Shown: positions 21,741 through 34,293 of the stretch, piece by piece
Layout of the letters: each line of letters starts with the position of its first letter
Numbering within the stretch: the first letter of the stretch is position 1
DNA from: Phragmites australis
Taxonomy: Eukaryota > Streptophyta > Magnoliopsida > Poales > Poaceae
Direction of reading: 5' to 3'
Length of the DNA: 64,000 bases
Assembly (NCBI RefSeq): GCF_958298935.1
Contig: NC_084922.1
Span: 4,590,501 to 4,654,500, forward strand
Made by a program: the position numbers and the translations under genes
The notes under the pieces: generated by a model
The model's input: only the letters and a program-made list of their open reading frames with translations
What the model was told of the DNA's origin: nothing
Databases searched by the model: none

Positions 21741-22269
21741 ATGATGAACGATCATATCGGAGGAGATATCTCCGCGCCAGCACCAATGACGACGATCAGT
21801 CCACCGCAGGAGCGCGTCGACTGGTCTGGCCTACCCGACAATCTCCTGACATGTGTGCGCGAGCTCCTCAACGTCCCCGGCCACATATGCTTCCGTGCCG
21901 TGTGTCGCTCGTGGAGGGCAGCCGACGTCCAGGACCAATGTGCATCGGTGATGCAACTGTTGTGGGCGGTCATCCCTCGCGTCGACTTTGGCGGCAGCGA
22001 CACCTTCACCCTTCTCTCCATCCTAACCATGTAGGTGTTCCATTGGATGCCCCTAAGCGGTGCGAGGCTATGCTGCCTTGGCTCCAGTGGCAAGTGGATC
22101 GCCGGTGCGTACAACGACGTCGACCTCCAGTGTTACAGGATCTCATGAGTTCGAAAAAAGTGTCCACATCGACATGTATCCTCGCGTCGAGGCACACCGG
22201 ACATGGTGTGACACACATTCAACGTGTCGTAGCCATGTCCAAGGCTAACGAGAGGAGGAGAAGACAGCG

Positions 22270-22800
22270 ATGACATAAGGGGGAGAGGAGGAGACGAATC
22301 TTGGCCTTGAACTCCACGTAGCACCTGGCCACACGCATATCTCAACCTTGATGTCGGGAAGAGAACACAACCATGGGGGAGAGGCTAAGGCGACAGCATG
22401 GGAGAGAAGGAGGCGGAGGCGGTGGCAAGGGCGAGAGGGAGGAGGCGATGACGGATGATAGCTGTTGGGTGAGTGGGTGGAGGAAGTGGCATTTAGGTAG
22501 GGTAAGTAGATATAGATGGGCTGGATGAGTTATAAAATGACAGCCAACTAGCTCATCTAATCATTTATTCATTTTTTTTCTTTTCTTTTTTTTATTAAAC
22601 ATGTGTTGCATTTACTTGTGAATTTATATGAATCAGTTATGAATGTAAAAAAAATAGTAGTTATAATGCAAAATTAGTTGCACCATATATATATATATAT
22701 AGACACACACGGTAATGATATACTACACCCCACCTTACTCAGCTCACTCGTCCACAGTAAGCTGTCGGCCTAGATCTCAATACTATTTTTAAGGATTTAC
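22270..22800. other. Insertion within the F-box pseudogene
   Basis: DUF295-like coding is interrupted here by DNA that is purine-rich (GGAGGAGGCG) on the left and AT-rich on the right. It includes the phrase gatgggctggatgagttataaaatgac, of a kind often found at ends of grass MITEs, and an (AT)n run at 22686-22703. Precise borders and target duplication were not resolved. Confidence 0.45.
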
Positions 22801-23342
22801 TGAATCATAGTATTATTTTGATAGGGGGCTCGGAGATATTCTACACTTGTACTTGGACTCGGAGTGTGATTCGGCAAATTCTAAAAAAATAGTACTTGGA
22901 CGAGCAGAAGGTGGCCTTCTCCGTAGCCCCACCGAGCAGGATTTTGCTATCGTAGTAGTGACCTGTGTCGACAATGCCCTGGCGTTCGCCAGGGCTGACT
23001 GCAAGGGCTGGTACGCGACCGCCGAGCTTCCCGACCCACGCAGCAGCCACACCAGGGCCTAACTGGACGTCGTGTACCACCACTGCAAGTTCTACTACGT
23101 AACCATGTGTGGCCAGGCGTGGGTGGTCGATGTGGCCACGCCGTCCCCCTCACCTGCGCCGCTCGCCATATTCGAGCCCACAACGCCCGGCCTCATCCAC
23201 CGCCGCTGCGGCTACCACCTCACCTTCACCGGCAATGACGCGCTCCACGTGGCGTGAAGTACGATCCAGGACTACTCGCCGTCCGGCTTGGATATGCTCG
23301 CGCAACGGCACGAACCGAACTGCGCACAAGGCTCGTCGCCGT

Positions 23343-23442
23343 GGGCACAGGCGACGCACCTGTACGGCCATGGCTTCCTCATCGGCAACGGCGGGCACAG
23401 GCGACGCACCTGTACGGCCATGGCTTCCTCATCGGCGACGGC
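23343..23442 (+). repeat. 50-bp tandem duplication in the F-box/DUF295 pseudogene
   Basis: The unit starting gggcacaggcgacgcacctg is present at 23343-23392 and again at 23393-23442, with one base difference. Being 50 bp, it shifts the frame. The second copy, not the first, is in frame with the downstream WLRPDSVYFTN segment. Confidence 0.9.
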
Positions 23443-23590
23443 GCATGGCTGAGGCCTGACTCCGTGTACTTCACCAACATCCCGCTCTGCAGCGTGGGAG
23501 AGCTGGAATTGCATCCTGGAGCTGGGGGTTTATGCCTTCCATGCGATGATGCATGGTTTCTTTTTTTCAATATTAGTAACCTCTCGGCTT

Positions 23591-24070
23591 AATCCATATT
23601 ATGTTTTAAATATAGCTTTTTTAAAACGAGAAAAGGAGATTTGTCTATTATACAACCAAAAAAGATAACAGGTACACTAACCGAGTGAAGACATGGCAAA
23701 ATCAAACGATACAATAAATCCACATAAACTCAGATGCGTTAAGGACTCGAGAGTAAACCAACCCAGACCGGAAATAGTGATTGCATTTGGCAAAGCACGG
23801 GGAAAGGTGCACCAACAAAAACATCAGAAGTTCGAGTATTGGTAACAAATAGTGATACAATATGTATGGGGTACTGCGACTCAGAACATCAAACAGCTTG
23901 GATAAGGTGCCATGGCACTAAGAGAAGTCCTAGCTTCAAAATTTTAGGAGCATTAGGTGCGCAATAATCAAACAAATTCAACTAACCACGCTTCCCAGGA
24001 TCACAGGCAGGGTGTGTACCAAGGGTCTCAACCTTGACGGACGGCAAAAAACTCAACTGGGGCACATGCA
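23591..24070 (-). other. Probable 3' UTR of eIF3a and intergenic DNA
   Basis: This AT-rich stretch lies just past the eIF3a stop codon (24071-24073 on the minus strand) and before the F-box pseudogene. It contains no open frame of note. The part nearest 24070 is presumably the eIF3a 3' UTR; a poly(A) site could not be fixed. Confidence 0.5.
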
Positions 24071-27000
24071 TCAGTTCCGAGACCTCCCCCAGGTCGACAA
24101 AGAGGATGAAGAATTCGAGGGAAGTCTTGATCCGCGCCAGCGGTCAGCAGCTGGAGGCCCATCCTGGCGGGCTGGGGGAGCATCTGGCCGTGCAGGAGGG
24201 TCATCTTGGCGGAGAGGACGCACATCAGGGCGAGGGCGATCTTCGCGTGCACCCCACCTGTCATGTTCAGGTGGCACTGCTATCCTCTGGCTGCCACCAG
24301 CGCTGCTGCTATCGCCACCCCGTTTAAACTTGGGAACATATTTACCAGGAGTCGGTGCTGCCGCAGAAGGAACAGGGGCTGCTACTGGCTCACGAACTGG
24401 CTGAACAACAGGAGCAACATCAGGTGCACGCGTGGGCTCAGCTCTTAAGAGAGCCTCCCTCCTCTGCTTTTCCTTTTCCTCTAACTCCCTTTCTCTCTGT
24501 TGCTGCTTGGCGGCAATAGCGTCAAGCTTAGCTTTCCTCTCAGCATCTTCTCTTTTCCTCCTCTCTTCCTCTGCAAAAGCAAACATTATAGTCAATAATA
24601 TGGATAACCTGGATTTTGACCCCTTTTTGTCAGTTCCATTTGGCCAAGTATAGAATCGCGAGATAGCCACAATTAAAGCACATTCAGTTACACAATATGT
24701 AGCGTCTAGAGTCGAAGCTATTAATTGCCTAAGTATCAGAAGTCAATGCTAGGGGTCAGTTTTCAGTCAGTTCAGCCTGGTTGGTTTTTGTAAAAATGTT
24801 AACCAAAAATATTTCAGTTTTGCATTGTCAAAACCAAGTAACCAAACTGAAATTTGACTAACAAGATATCGATCCAATGAAATACATGGTTTGCCTACAC
24901 AATCATAAACAAAACATATGTAAATTGCTATTCAAACAATGGTTTAGTTAAAAACAGAGCATGCAAAATTAAAACACTGTTAACATAATGAATGTAACAA
25001 ACATCTACCAAGTCAAAAATTTAGGTGAAAAAACTATGACCATATGATCCTTCAGCTTATTAGGTTATTTTGGCTCAATTAGGTTCATCTGTTTCTGCTC
25101 ACTCCTAGTCAATACTTCACTGCAGTCATTTAGCTTTCAACACAGGGTAACAAACAATAACTATGTTGCCAAACTTGCACTTCCAAATTTATCAAAGAAC
25201 AATTAATCACACACAAGTAGTGTTCCACCCAACAAGTACAATGAATGATAAAGCTAATTAGTTCAGAGTTCACTTGCCTTCACGTTTTCTAGCTTCCTCT
25301 TCCTCACGAAGCCTTTCGATCCGCTGTTCCTCCAAGTTCAGATAATACATCAATTTCCTTACTGTCTCCCTTTCACGCTTTCTTGATGATATCAATTGAC
25401 TGATCCGTTCGTCCCTCTCTTTCTTCAGACGACTAAACTCAGCTTCACGACGTTGGACAATTCTATCCTGGAAAGCATTCTGCAACAGCAAAACAGGTAA
25501 TCAAAAAGAATAAGGGAGATGAGAAGGTAGACAAGACCAAAGATGTGGAAATATAGTTTGCTCAATACATCTCGTAAGTATTACTTGAACTTCATGTTCT
25601 TCAAATGTCAACTAAAAGTTACACTAAATTGCCAGCAATTGATCCTGAGCAATCTTATTCGTAGAATAGGCTAACACATTCTATAAATCACAAATAAAAA
25701 TAACCAGACCTTTGTAATGCTATATGGCGACAAATCATTTGCAGTATATATCAAAACACTCCACTTGCAATTAGAAAAGCTGGTTTTGGACCAAAACAGT
25801 ATCGTAAGTCAAATATATAATTCTTTAGTTACCCAAAAAGAGGCAAGCTATACTGCAATGCAAATGCTTAACTAAGTCATAAGTAGCATACATACCTTGT
25901 GTTCCAACATTCGAGAAAGTCTGTTTTTCTCTTGCAAGTCACCCGCATGGTGTTGCTTGCTGAGCTCAATCTCTCGCTACAACAGTAATTAATAACAAAT
26001 ATGAATCCTGACAGTTATCTGCACTTTGTAAACAACAAAACAATAGTAGAAAACAGACCAGCTGCTCTTGCTCATGAAGGATATTCTCTTCCTCAAGACG
26101 TTTTTGGAAAGCTTGCTCAATCAGTGGTGCCTCTTCCTGTCTTTTTGCCCTTTCCAAGTAATCCATTGTTTTTGCAAGCTTCTGCAGCTTTTTCTCCATC
26201 TCCTGGCGCTCCTTCATCTGCTCACTCAATGCCAATTCCATGATGGCTTGTTTAGTAAGCTCCTGCATTCAAACATTCAAAATATTTTAGTGGTGTAAAG
26301 CTAAAAAAATATCAGAAACGATAAGATGTACTATTAAGTATTCTGAGTTCCAACCAACACTGGTTTATAGGATTTTACCACAAACAGTGTGGTTGTCTAT
26401 ATTAATTCTTCAAGCTACAAGGTGATGGTTGGTTTTAAATGTCAACATGCATACCATAGTGTGGGCTAATGATAATGCAAATATCCAAGTTAAAAGAAAA
26501 AAGGAGATGGAAAAGATATAGGCTGTTAGGAACATGCAGCCAGATAATAAGAAACTGAAGATTAGGAAGCTAGTTTAAAAATACCATTACCAGGTTCAGA
26601 GCCATTTGTATTAGCACCTATGTACAAAATTTAAAACTTAAGGACTTTTAGTTATATTACTTTCCATAAACTTACTTACCCAAAATAATATTCATTTGTT
26701 GCTTGCATCTTATTGGACAGAACATTCTAAGGTGTCTACACTAACAAAACAGAAAGAGCAAACATGTGCCCACATGTTTGTAATAAATCCATACTGAAAC
26801 GAACCAATGGTCTAAATCAGCGACGGCTTCCTAAGTTTACATCTACATCACCTACTATTCATTTATAGCCTCCATCAAAATTCAGAAGTGAAGAACATAG
26901 AGAAACTTGATCTTCTACCCTTTGAATAAGCAAAGGGTGCACCGGTGTTCTCAAACACAAACTAAGCTGTTGTAAGGTATAAGCAACTATACATAGAAAT

Positions 27001-30000
27001 ACTAAGGGATCCCGAATACTAACATCACATGGAGACAGTTGGCAAGCAAACAAAGTTACTGGAAAGAAATCAGTGGTTCTTACCCCATCAATGACAGGTT
27101 TTTTCTTTCCTTTTGTGCGCTTCGAAGCATCTTCTAGCATCTTTTGTGCTTCTAGTTTTTCTTTTTCCTCTACTTCTTTGCGGATCCTTTCCTTCTCCCT
27201 CTGCCTTTGGTCATTGATTAACCTTTGCCTTTCATCATCTGCAGTTTTCCTCTGAGCACTCAATCTCTTCATTTCCTCTTCTTTTTCCTGGAAATGAGAA
27301 CACAAACAACAACAAAAAACTAAATAAAACAGCCAAGAGCTGAGAAGATTGAAGAGTAATCAAATAAGATACCTTTTCCAATATTTGGCGCTCAAGCTCT
27401 TCTTTGCGCTTTTCAATGATGGATTTTCTCGCAAGAAGCCTCTTATGTTCATTCTCCACAACTCCAGCTAAACTAATCAAATTTTCACCAAGTTTGGACG
27501 GCTTTTTCACAGGTGGATGAATAAGATTCCTCACTTTATTTAAAGAATCAGCCAGAACGCTAAGATGATCACTTAACCCATCAGATTCTAGGTCCTACAA
27601 AGATAGAATGATCGTAATAAAGTTAGTGTTCAAGATCACGATCATAATAAAATTAGTGTTCAAGATCAAGCTTTATGAAATGATGGATATTCTGCATTCA
27701 ATAGCAAATGAAATATGATGGATATACTGCAATTCAAGTAATCACACTAGCATATAGGAACCCAAAAGAAGTCAGCGGTCATGATATTATGTATGCTCAG
27801 CATGACAATAAGATTTGGTGCTTTGCACTATGGCACAATACCATCAATGAAAATGGTGACATTTCTGAAATAACATAATCAAAGTAGATCCATAGTCCTA
27901 TTGAACATGGTGATTATGTGAACCCACTGTGCTAAAGCTTGAACGTGTTTAAAAAGACGATTCTCTTTCTAACTTCTAAGTTTGAACCAGGTGGTACTTC
28001 AAATACTTATATTATCAATCAAGAAACATACAACAAAGAAACAATAGTGAACAGATAATTTCAGTGAGAATATGAGACACATAAACAGCAAAAGGGCAGA
28101 GCCAGGGCTACATACCACAGTGCCAAAATGAACAGCTCCTGATAAATGGTTAACTTTCAAAGCAACAAAATTGCGTTTCACAGCATCAACAGAAATCTTC
28201 TCCACGACAGCAAAGTCAAAGAATGGGATCATTCTTGAGATCATATCGATTTTCATGGACTGGAAAATACAAGAGGCCTGCAAAAGTACAGAAGGAAAGT
28301 TATACCTAGTATGCAAAATCATACAAACTAAAGGTATGTAAAGTGACACGAAGGTATATTTCCTACAGTAGTGAGTATAGAATAAGACCTGTTGCAGCAC
28401 CCTCAGTGTTGTCAGCTTTTCCAAAGCAGAAATGTACTGCAATAACTTCACTTCTGGAACAGAAGAAGCTGATGAAAGCTTCCCTCCAACCTTTGAAATC
28501 TTCGAAAGAAGTGGCTGTACTTTCGATGCAAGGTCCAGAGGAAGGAACTCATGTTCCAAAAGGTTGTACAAATCCTTCACTTCTTGGGAAGCACACGAAA
28601 TCACCCCTTTGGATGCCTACAAGTCATCAAATAGATATATGCATTTCTGTAAGAAAAATGGGATGGACTGTATACTCATGGCTACCAACAAAACTACAAG
28701 AGCATAGAAAGAAGCAATCTAAATGAGGTTGCCTAAGACCATGTTTGGCAGAGCTCCAGTTTCCAACTCCACATCAGATCTTGCATTTATAGTCTAAGAT
28801 AAAGTGGTTTAAATCTCTATGTTGGACTAAAATAGAAATAAAATGACTCACCCAAACATCTTCGTTGTACCCACAGAGCTCTACGAAAAAGGCCCTAACT
28901 CTTATACTTGCAAAACAAATAATGGCACAGCTTTAATATTTTTCAGCTATGCAAATGACAGAACAAAAGGTGGCAATGTTAAGTGCTGCAAACAAGCAGT
29001 TTATTATCACACAAACACAACAGCAAAGCAAAGATGACATACTAGAAATAACGTCACATGGGCTGCAGCAAAGCCGAACTGTTTCATGTAATTCCGTACA
29101 TAAATTTACTTGTGCTGAGCTAGCCAACTTTCAGAAGTGGTAAAAACACATACTATAGGCACCATATAAGACATGCAAACAAATATATAAACCATAAGTG
29201 ATTGATTAAAAAGTACATATGTGATAACAAAGAGCACATCCAAAATATTAGGCAAAACAGCTTCACAAATAACAGTGCCCAAAAAAATGATCAGCACATA
29301 CCAACTCAGATAGGAGAGCTGCTCTTGAAGGCTGCAAAAGGGGAAAGGAGATTTGTTAGGACAGAAAGAAGTGCTACTCAAAATAATCTTCAATTCACAA
29401 GCAGATTGAAGGACAAACCAGTTCTCTATTTTCGCGCTTGGAGTCGAGCGAAAAGTTGACAAGGTTGGCCATTCGAAGGTTACGCTCTTTCTCATTTTCT
29501 GTCTCAAGATGAGATGCACCATATTTTTGGTCATACGGTGGCACAGAAAGTGCAGCAAGCAAGACAGAAGATGCTATTAATTGTAGATCCTTCTGGGATA
29601 AGTTCTTATTGTAGCTCTTTTGCAAGTTGAAAAGCTTGAGCCACGCATACGCATGATAAAGGTGGCTATCAGATATCCAGAAAATTTCAGTTAACTTGGC
29701 ATAATATACAACCAGAACAGATGGTTTTGGCATTTTCTTCACCATGCTCATCAAACCATGGATATCTTCCACCGATCGGAAGGCCTCCTGCAAGAAGTAG
29801 GTTCAGTGATGATAGAGTGAATGTAACATTCATAGCATAAAGAAGTAAGATATTTAAGTTCTGGAACAAACCTGCCATAGGGATAGGTCAGTAGCGACTT
29901 TAAGTTGTTCAACCCGAGTATCAAGATACAATTGTAAGCTTTCAGGGGCAGTCAGATCAGGTCGATCTCTTTGATCACGATATTTGTTCAAATTAGCAAG

Positions 30001-31524
30001 ATGGTTTCTGATAATCTCACACAACCTACGGAATTCAGTTGTTCTCTTATACTGCTTACAAAACTGAAAAGCCTTATAAGCAGTCATCTGCATATTAGGA
30101 AGTTAGTCACAAAAGCTCCTTTACAAGTATTAAGCGGAGCACAATATGTACAAGGAATAAATTTGGTACTTCTGAAATTAAAGAAAAGCACAAGAAAAGA
30201 TAGGTACATGATCCAATGGGTAATCAACAATGCTAAACACAACTATTTAACCAGGATATAACAGATGATACATGAAGCTATTGCATTAAACACTCCAAAA
30301 GAGAAGTTTCTGAAAAGCAGGTAGCATTTAACAGCAACAAAACTACAAAAGGATGAAATCAGATAGAAACTGGTAACAGCAAGGATGAAGGGTTTGGTGT
30401 TGAACCGGTTGGGAGAGAATGAAGCCTAGAGAAAAAAAATGATAAAAGAAGCCTTGAGAATTCGTTAACATAAAAACTAAAGGAACTACAACATTTCCGT
30501 GAATCATAAGTGTGTTATACCACTACCCATGAAAAATTACTATCACATCTAAAGTAAATTCATCATAAATGAATAATTAAATACATATAGATATAAGGGG
30601 AAAGCATGTAGAATAGCTTACAGCATATAAAGCTTCAAGCTTTGAATTGTTCCTTAGTATCTCAAGCACCGTCCTGTATGTCTCCCAGAGGAACTTGAAC
30701 CATGGAGTCACAACCTCTCTGTCTGATCGGTCCTTTCCTTTCTCACCACTAACATAACTAAGCATCAAATCCTCCGGTCGCTTATCCGCTTCCAGATCTT
30801 CAACATCAAGAGCATCTTCCAAGGCCTGGGCTTGGCTCCGAGCTTGTTCAGCTTTCTCATTGGAAAGATGCATGAAGTGTTTTATCACATCCTCCAAGGA
30901 TGCCACGTTAACTTGCTGGCAGACAATTCTATACTGAATAAGGCCATCTTTTGCAAATCTGCCTTTCCTTAGGTCAACACAAAGGTCCACATACTTCATC
31001 ATAATCTTTTCAAGAGGCTTTTGCCATGACCTGTATCTCTTAGAGGTGATGAGATCATGTAAAGCCTGCAGCGCCGCCTGCTTTTGCCCAACATGAATCA
31101 ATTCTGAAATATGGCAGAGATAATAATCAGTGTGCAAATCTTGTGCCCAAATATCATGTCTATGAATTTGCAACTGAAGAACAATGCATGCACGAAACAC
31201 ACAATATCAATACTGTAATGCTAAAACTCTGCAGAGAAATTCCCCTGAAGACATCTAAAACGAAACTGAAGTCAACAACTCTTGGTCTTGGGGTTTCTAT
31301 TATCCTTTTTGAAAACTTATTGGTCCAGGAGAAAGCAATAAACAACTTAAACACCGCATCTTATCGCTATCCTAATCGCCTAACAAACCCTACTTGCATA
31401 CGCATCACTGCAACACTACCGCGGCAACAGTCAGTATCACTTAATATCAAACTGAGCCACCGAATTAAAGAGACTCACCTTCAGCTCTCTTCAGCGCGTT
31501 CTCAGGCTTCGCGAAGGTCGCCAT
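24071..31524 (-). CDS. eIF3a: Eukaryotic translation initiation factor 3 subunit A
   Basis: The thirteen coding exons (minus strand) are 31524-31479, 31103-30622, 30087-29872, 29787-29419, 29331-29302, 28616-28389, 28277-28116, 27594-27373, 27287-27084, 26262-26059, 25976-25896, 25479-25278 and 24570-24071. Their lengths sum to 2,946 nt, or 981 aa plus stop, close to plant eIF3a. The order follows the family: [17 protein letters not shown] start, helical repeats and PCI domain (to about residue 500; [37 protein letters not shown]), then a long Arg/Glu coiled coil ([38 protein letters not shown]). The tail is Pro/Arg/Asp-rich with repeated PPARxD units. eIF3a scaffolds the eIF3 complex on the 40S ribosome for mRNA recruitment and scanning. 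Intron 12 uses a GC donor. The ATG context ACCATGGCG is optimal. Confidence 0.97.
24571..25277 (-). other. GC-AG intron 12 of eIF3a
   Basis: The minus-strand donor reads CGTGAAG|GCAAGTG (25278/25277), a GC instead of GT but otherwise matching the extended consensus AG|GCAAGT of genuine GC-AG introns. The acceptor is TTTTGCAG|AGGAAG (24571/24570). Only this junction keeps the Glu-rich frame ([11 protein letters not shown]). The other 11 introns are GT-AG. Confidence 0.85.
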
Positions 31525-31900
31525 GGTCGCAGCGAGGGCTCTGCGGAGGGCGGAGGCGATCTACTCCTGTATTGCACCCCCAAAAGAACACCAAAAACTG
31601 GATAAGCTCGCAGATTCACGAAACAGCAACGAGGAAACCATAAACCAACAGCTCCCCACGCAACAGATCGAATCGACCTGTAAATCCACAGAAAAATTTC
31701 CCAAAAAGTGCCCTAAAAACCACTATCGGATGAGACTGAGCGCTGGAGTTCGACGTTACCCGTAGCTCGCCGGTAACGTGCGCGGGGGGCGGCGACGTGC
31801 GGCCGTCGGCGTAGGGGGAGGGGATCTGGGGTGGAGGCGGCGGCGGCGCGAGGGAGGGAGGGGTTTATTAGGGTTGCGTGGGTGCGCGAGGGTGATGACA
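31525..31900 (-). promoter_or_regulatory. 5' UTR, probable 5' UTR intron and promoter of eIF3a
   Basis: Upstream of the ATG the minus strand has a possible acceptor, GCAATACAG|GAGTAGATC (about 31573), and donor, GAGCTACGG|GTAACGTCG (about 31758), which would define a 5' UTR intron. Further up is a GC-rich block (GCCGCCGCC..., 31780-31860), typical of a grass core promoter for a housekeeping gene. No TATA box was found. The splice calls rest on consensus only. Confidence 0.45.
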
Positions 31901-33749
31901 GAGATACGATGCGAGGAGGTGGAGGATTTTGTTTCTACTGCGCGACGTGGAAGGATCTGTGGACGTCGGTTTCCGGGGTGATGGGCCAATACGGGCCGTC
32001 TGATCTTCGGACGGGCGGTCAGGATCAAGACGTGAGAGCGTGGGAGAGCCCTTGTTCTGCAGACGGACGGAACGAATTGGATAGTGAAAAGTGTGGCCCA
32101 AATTCAAATGGGCTCTGCTAATGGAACCGGAAGCCCACAAAAGATGGGCATCCTATCCAACAAATTTTTGGCTTTGCAATCTCTTATCTTTGTCTACGGT
32201 ATAAAATACAAGTTAGCTCTTACGTCATCTTTTTTTCTATTATTTTCTTATCTAATAATTTTTTTAAAAATTTAAATAATTTATTTAATTTTGTCATCTA
32301 TGCTCATCATACAGTCTTTCCCCGCCTTGAAATCGACTATAGATATAGGACATATTTTACTAATAAAAATAAATAAAGAAATTAGTGGGGAAACTAGTGT
32401 ATATTTTTTTTTCTTTTTTAATCTTATCTGAAATCAAACTACGATATTTCTCCTAATGTATTCATTGGACGGTGTTCCTATAAGACATCAATATCTCTAT
32501 ACCTTAAGTTTATATTTATGTTACCGCATCTAATGTTTATGTTTTCGTTGCAACCTACAGACATTTAGCTATTTTAAAAGTGTTTTGTCTAAAAATTAAA
32601 TAAAGGTATCTTGTTCGTGTAAACGGATGTGTCGAGGGGACTTTAGCTCCTCTCTCTCTCTCTCAAGAAAAAGTGAGAATTTCATGCTAATACTACCTCT
32701 GTGGCCTCTGTCCTTTTATATATCTCTTTTGTGACATGGACACGACCTACAATAAATATGTTTGACCACTATTTTCTCTAGTTATTTGTTAGTAAATTCA
32801 CAGATAGAAGTGTTTGCATGCGTTTTACGGTTAAATTTTGAAATTTGATCGCATGAAGATGGGTAAAAGGTAAACCAGGTTATTAAGGTTAAGAAAAAGA
32901 GGAAAATACAAAAGCTACCTGAAAAACACTTGTTGATTATGCTTTTATAGGAGTCTAACATACACGCCGGCGTCTTCTCAACTCCCAAGACCCATATGTG
33001 CCTTTTGTTTAGTTATCTACTTATAGCAAGATAATAATAATAAAGAAAACCCCGCAAAAAAATAAAGAAAAACAATGTGTTGATTAATCTAATGTTTATG
33101 CTCCCGCGAACTGGAATTAGTTAGGTCTTCAGCTCCAACGACCGCTGATAATCTATATAAAATCCATGGTCCCCTGAAAAAAGTCAGAGCGAGGAATATG
33201 AAGTCCTTGCGATCCTGGTAAAATTGTGAAATGTTCTTCGCGACGATTTTTTTGTGAATTCTAGAACTTTGCTGATCGATCGATACTGCAACCTGCAATT
33301 TCTTCTGCGCAGCCATCCTATGCAAAATTGCAGGTACCCCTGCTCTTCCGATCCCTATATGAACGGATTCTGCATTATTCTCTGTTCATTCTCTTTCTTT
33401 TTCTGAACAAAAAAGAATCCTGCTTATCGTGGAATTTAAACAGCTGAGCCGATCAGTTTGTGGCCTCCAGCTAAACAATCGCCAGCCAACACTGCAGTAC
33501 CAAAGCGGTCGTTGGTGCCGGACTTTGTTAGGATATGCTCGTATTCTAAGCAGCAGCCTGCAAGAAAGCGATTTGTTTGATTAGCAAGCAGCTGGCGTTC
33601 AGCTGAGCCCTGCGAGTCTGTGACACCCTGCTTGATTTAGAACGGATTAACATATGCAGCTAGAGCGGCAGATACAGTGGCATCCCTCCAGCCGAGATGG
33701 TCCTAATGCATGCATGACATGCTTAGCTCGATCCGAGTTTTTTTAAAAG
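31901..33749. other. Intergenic region without gene
   Basis: The left part (to about 32130) is GC-richer and probably still belongs to the eIF3a upstream region. The rest is AT-rich with a short CT microsatellite (about 32650-32664) and no credible reading frame. The right part precedes the PADRE-domain gene and may hold its distal regulatory sites, none of which I can identify. Confidence 0.4.
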
Positions 33750-33943
33750 TAATGTTAATTTAGTGGAAAATTCCAAAAATATTATGTATTTTGAAAAATT
33801 ATAAAAATAATACAATTTCGGTAATTGGCTTGCCGACAAGTTACAGGTGGAGAGTCTGTCAGCAAATCAATTGCCGACAGGTATTATGTTTGCAATTTTT
33901 CAAAAATGCATAATTTTTTGGGATTTCCATTGAATTAATATTA
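33750..33943. mobile_element. Foldback MITE (194 bp) with long inverted repeats
   Basis: The left half starting TAATGTTAATTTAGTGGAAA is matched by the reverse complement of the right end, TAATATTAATTCAATGGAAA. The similarity continues inward for about 85 bases (TTTTGAAAAATT, AATAATAC, GCTTGCCGAC versus GATTTGCTGAC). The two arms therefore nearly meet, so a transcript would fold into a long hairpin. It lies 350 bp upstream of the PADRE gene. The superfamily is uncertain because a clear target duplication was not seen. Confidence 0.75.
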
Positions 33944-34293
33944 TATCTCGATCCTCCACTGGATCAGCTCCCTTTTGCCCGATCGAGCAGATAGCTGTCT
34001 CGCGTCCTCTCGCTGCCACGTACAAAGGCAAGGCCGCTGATTGATTCTTGTTAAGCCGTAAATGGCCCGTGGCGATTTTCTAATCAGGCTAGCAAGCTGC
34101 GCCTAACCTCTGCATCCGACTAATCATTTGCTTGTCCTCTTCCATGCATGCACCGCACCAACTCTTCCACCCTGGCCTGCTTCGCTGCTGCGTCGTATAC
34201 ATGCCGCCACCGCCATCTCCCTCTCACTCTAAGCATTCCCTCCTCTCTGGTCTCGAACTCTCGATCTCTCTGTGATCTCTGACTGAGTGAGCT
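33944..34293 (+). promoter_or_regulatory. Proximal promoter and leader of the PADRE gene
   Basis: The 350 bp between the foldback MITE and the ATG contain a pyrimidine-rich leader (ctctctggtctcgaactctcgatctctctg) just before the start codon, typical of plant 5' UTRs. No certain TATA box was identified. Confidence 0.4.

Larger units (their letters stand above)
21741..23590 (+). pseudogene. Broken F-box/DUF295 gene
   Basis: From the ATG at 21741 the first 98 codons contain an F-box: WSGLPDNLLTCVRELL, then CFRAVCRSWRAA. After about codon 98 the frame is lost, although related coding continues (LSGARL, GSSGKWIAGAY). After about 600 bp of unrelated DNA, DUF295-type coding resumes at about 22900: VVTCVDNALAFARADCKGWY and ATAELPDPRSSHTRA, then across a stop FYYVTMCGQAWVVDVATPSP, and finally HGFLIGDGAWLRPDSVYFTN. 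F-box proteins are substrate adaptors for SCF ubiquitin ligases, and DUF295 members form large fast-evolving families in grasses. Stops, shifts, an insertion and a 50-bp duplication make this copy non-functional. Confidence 0.85.
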
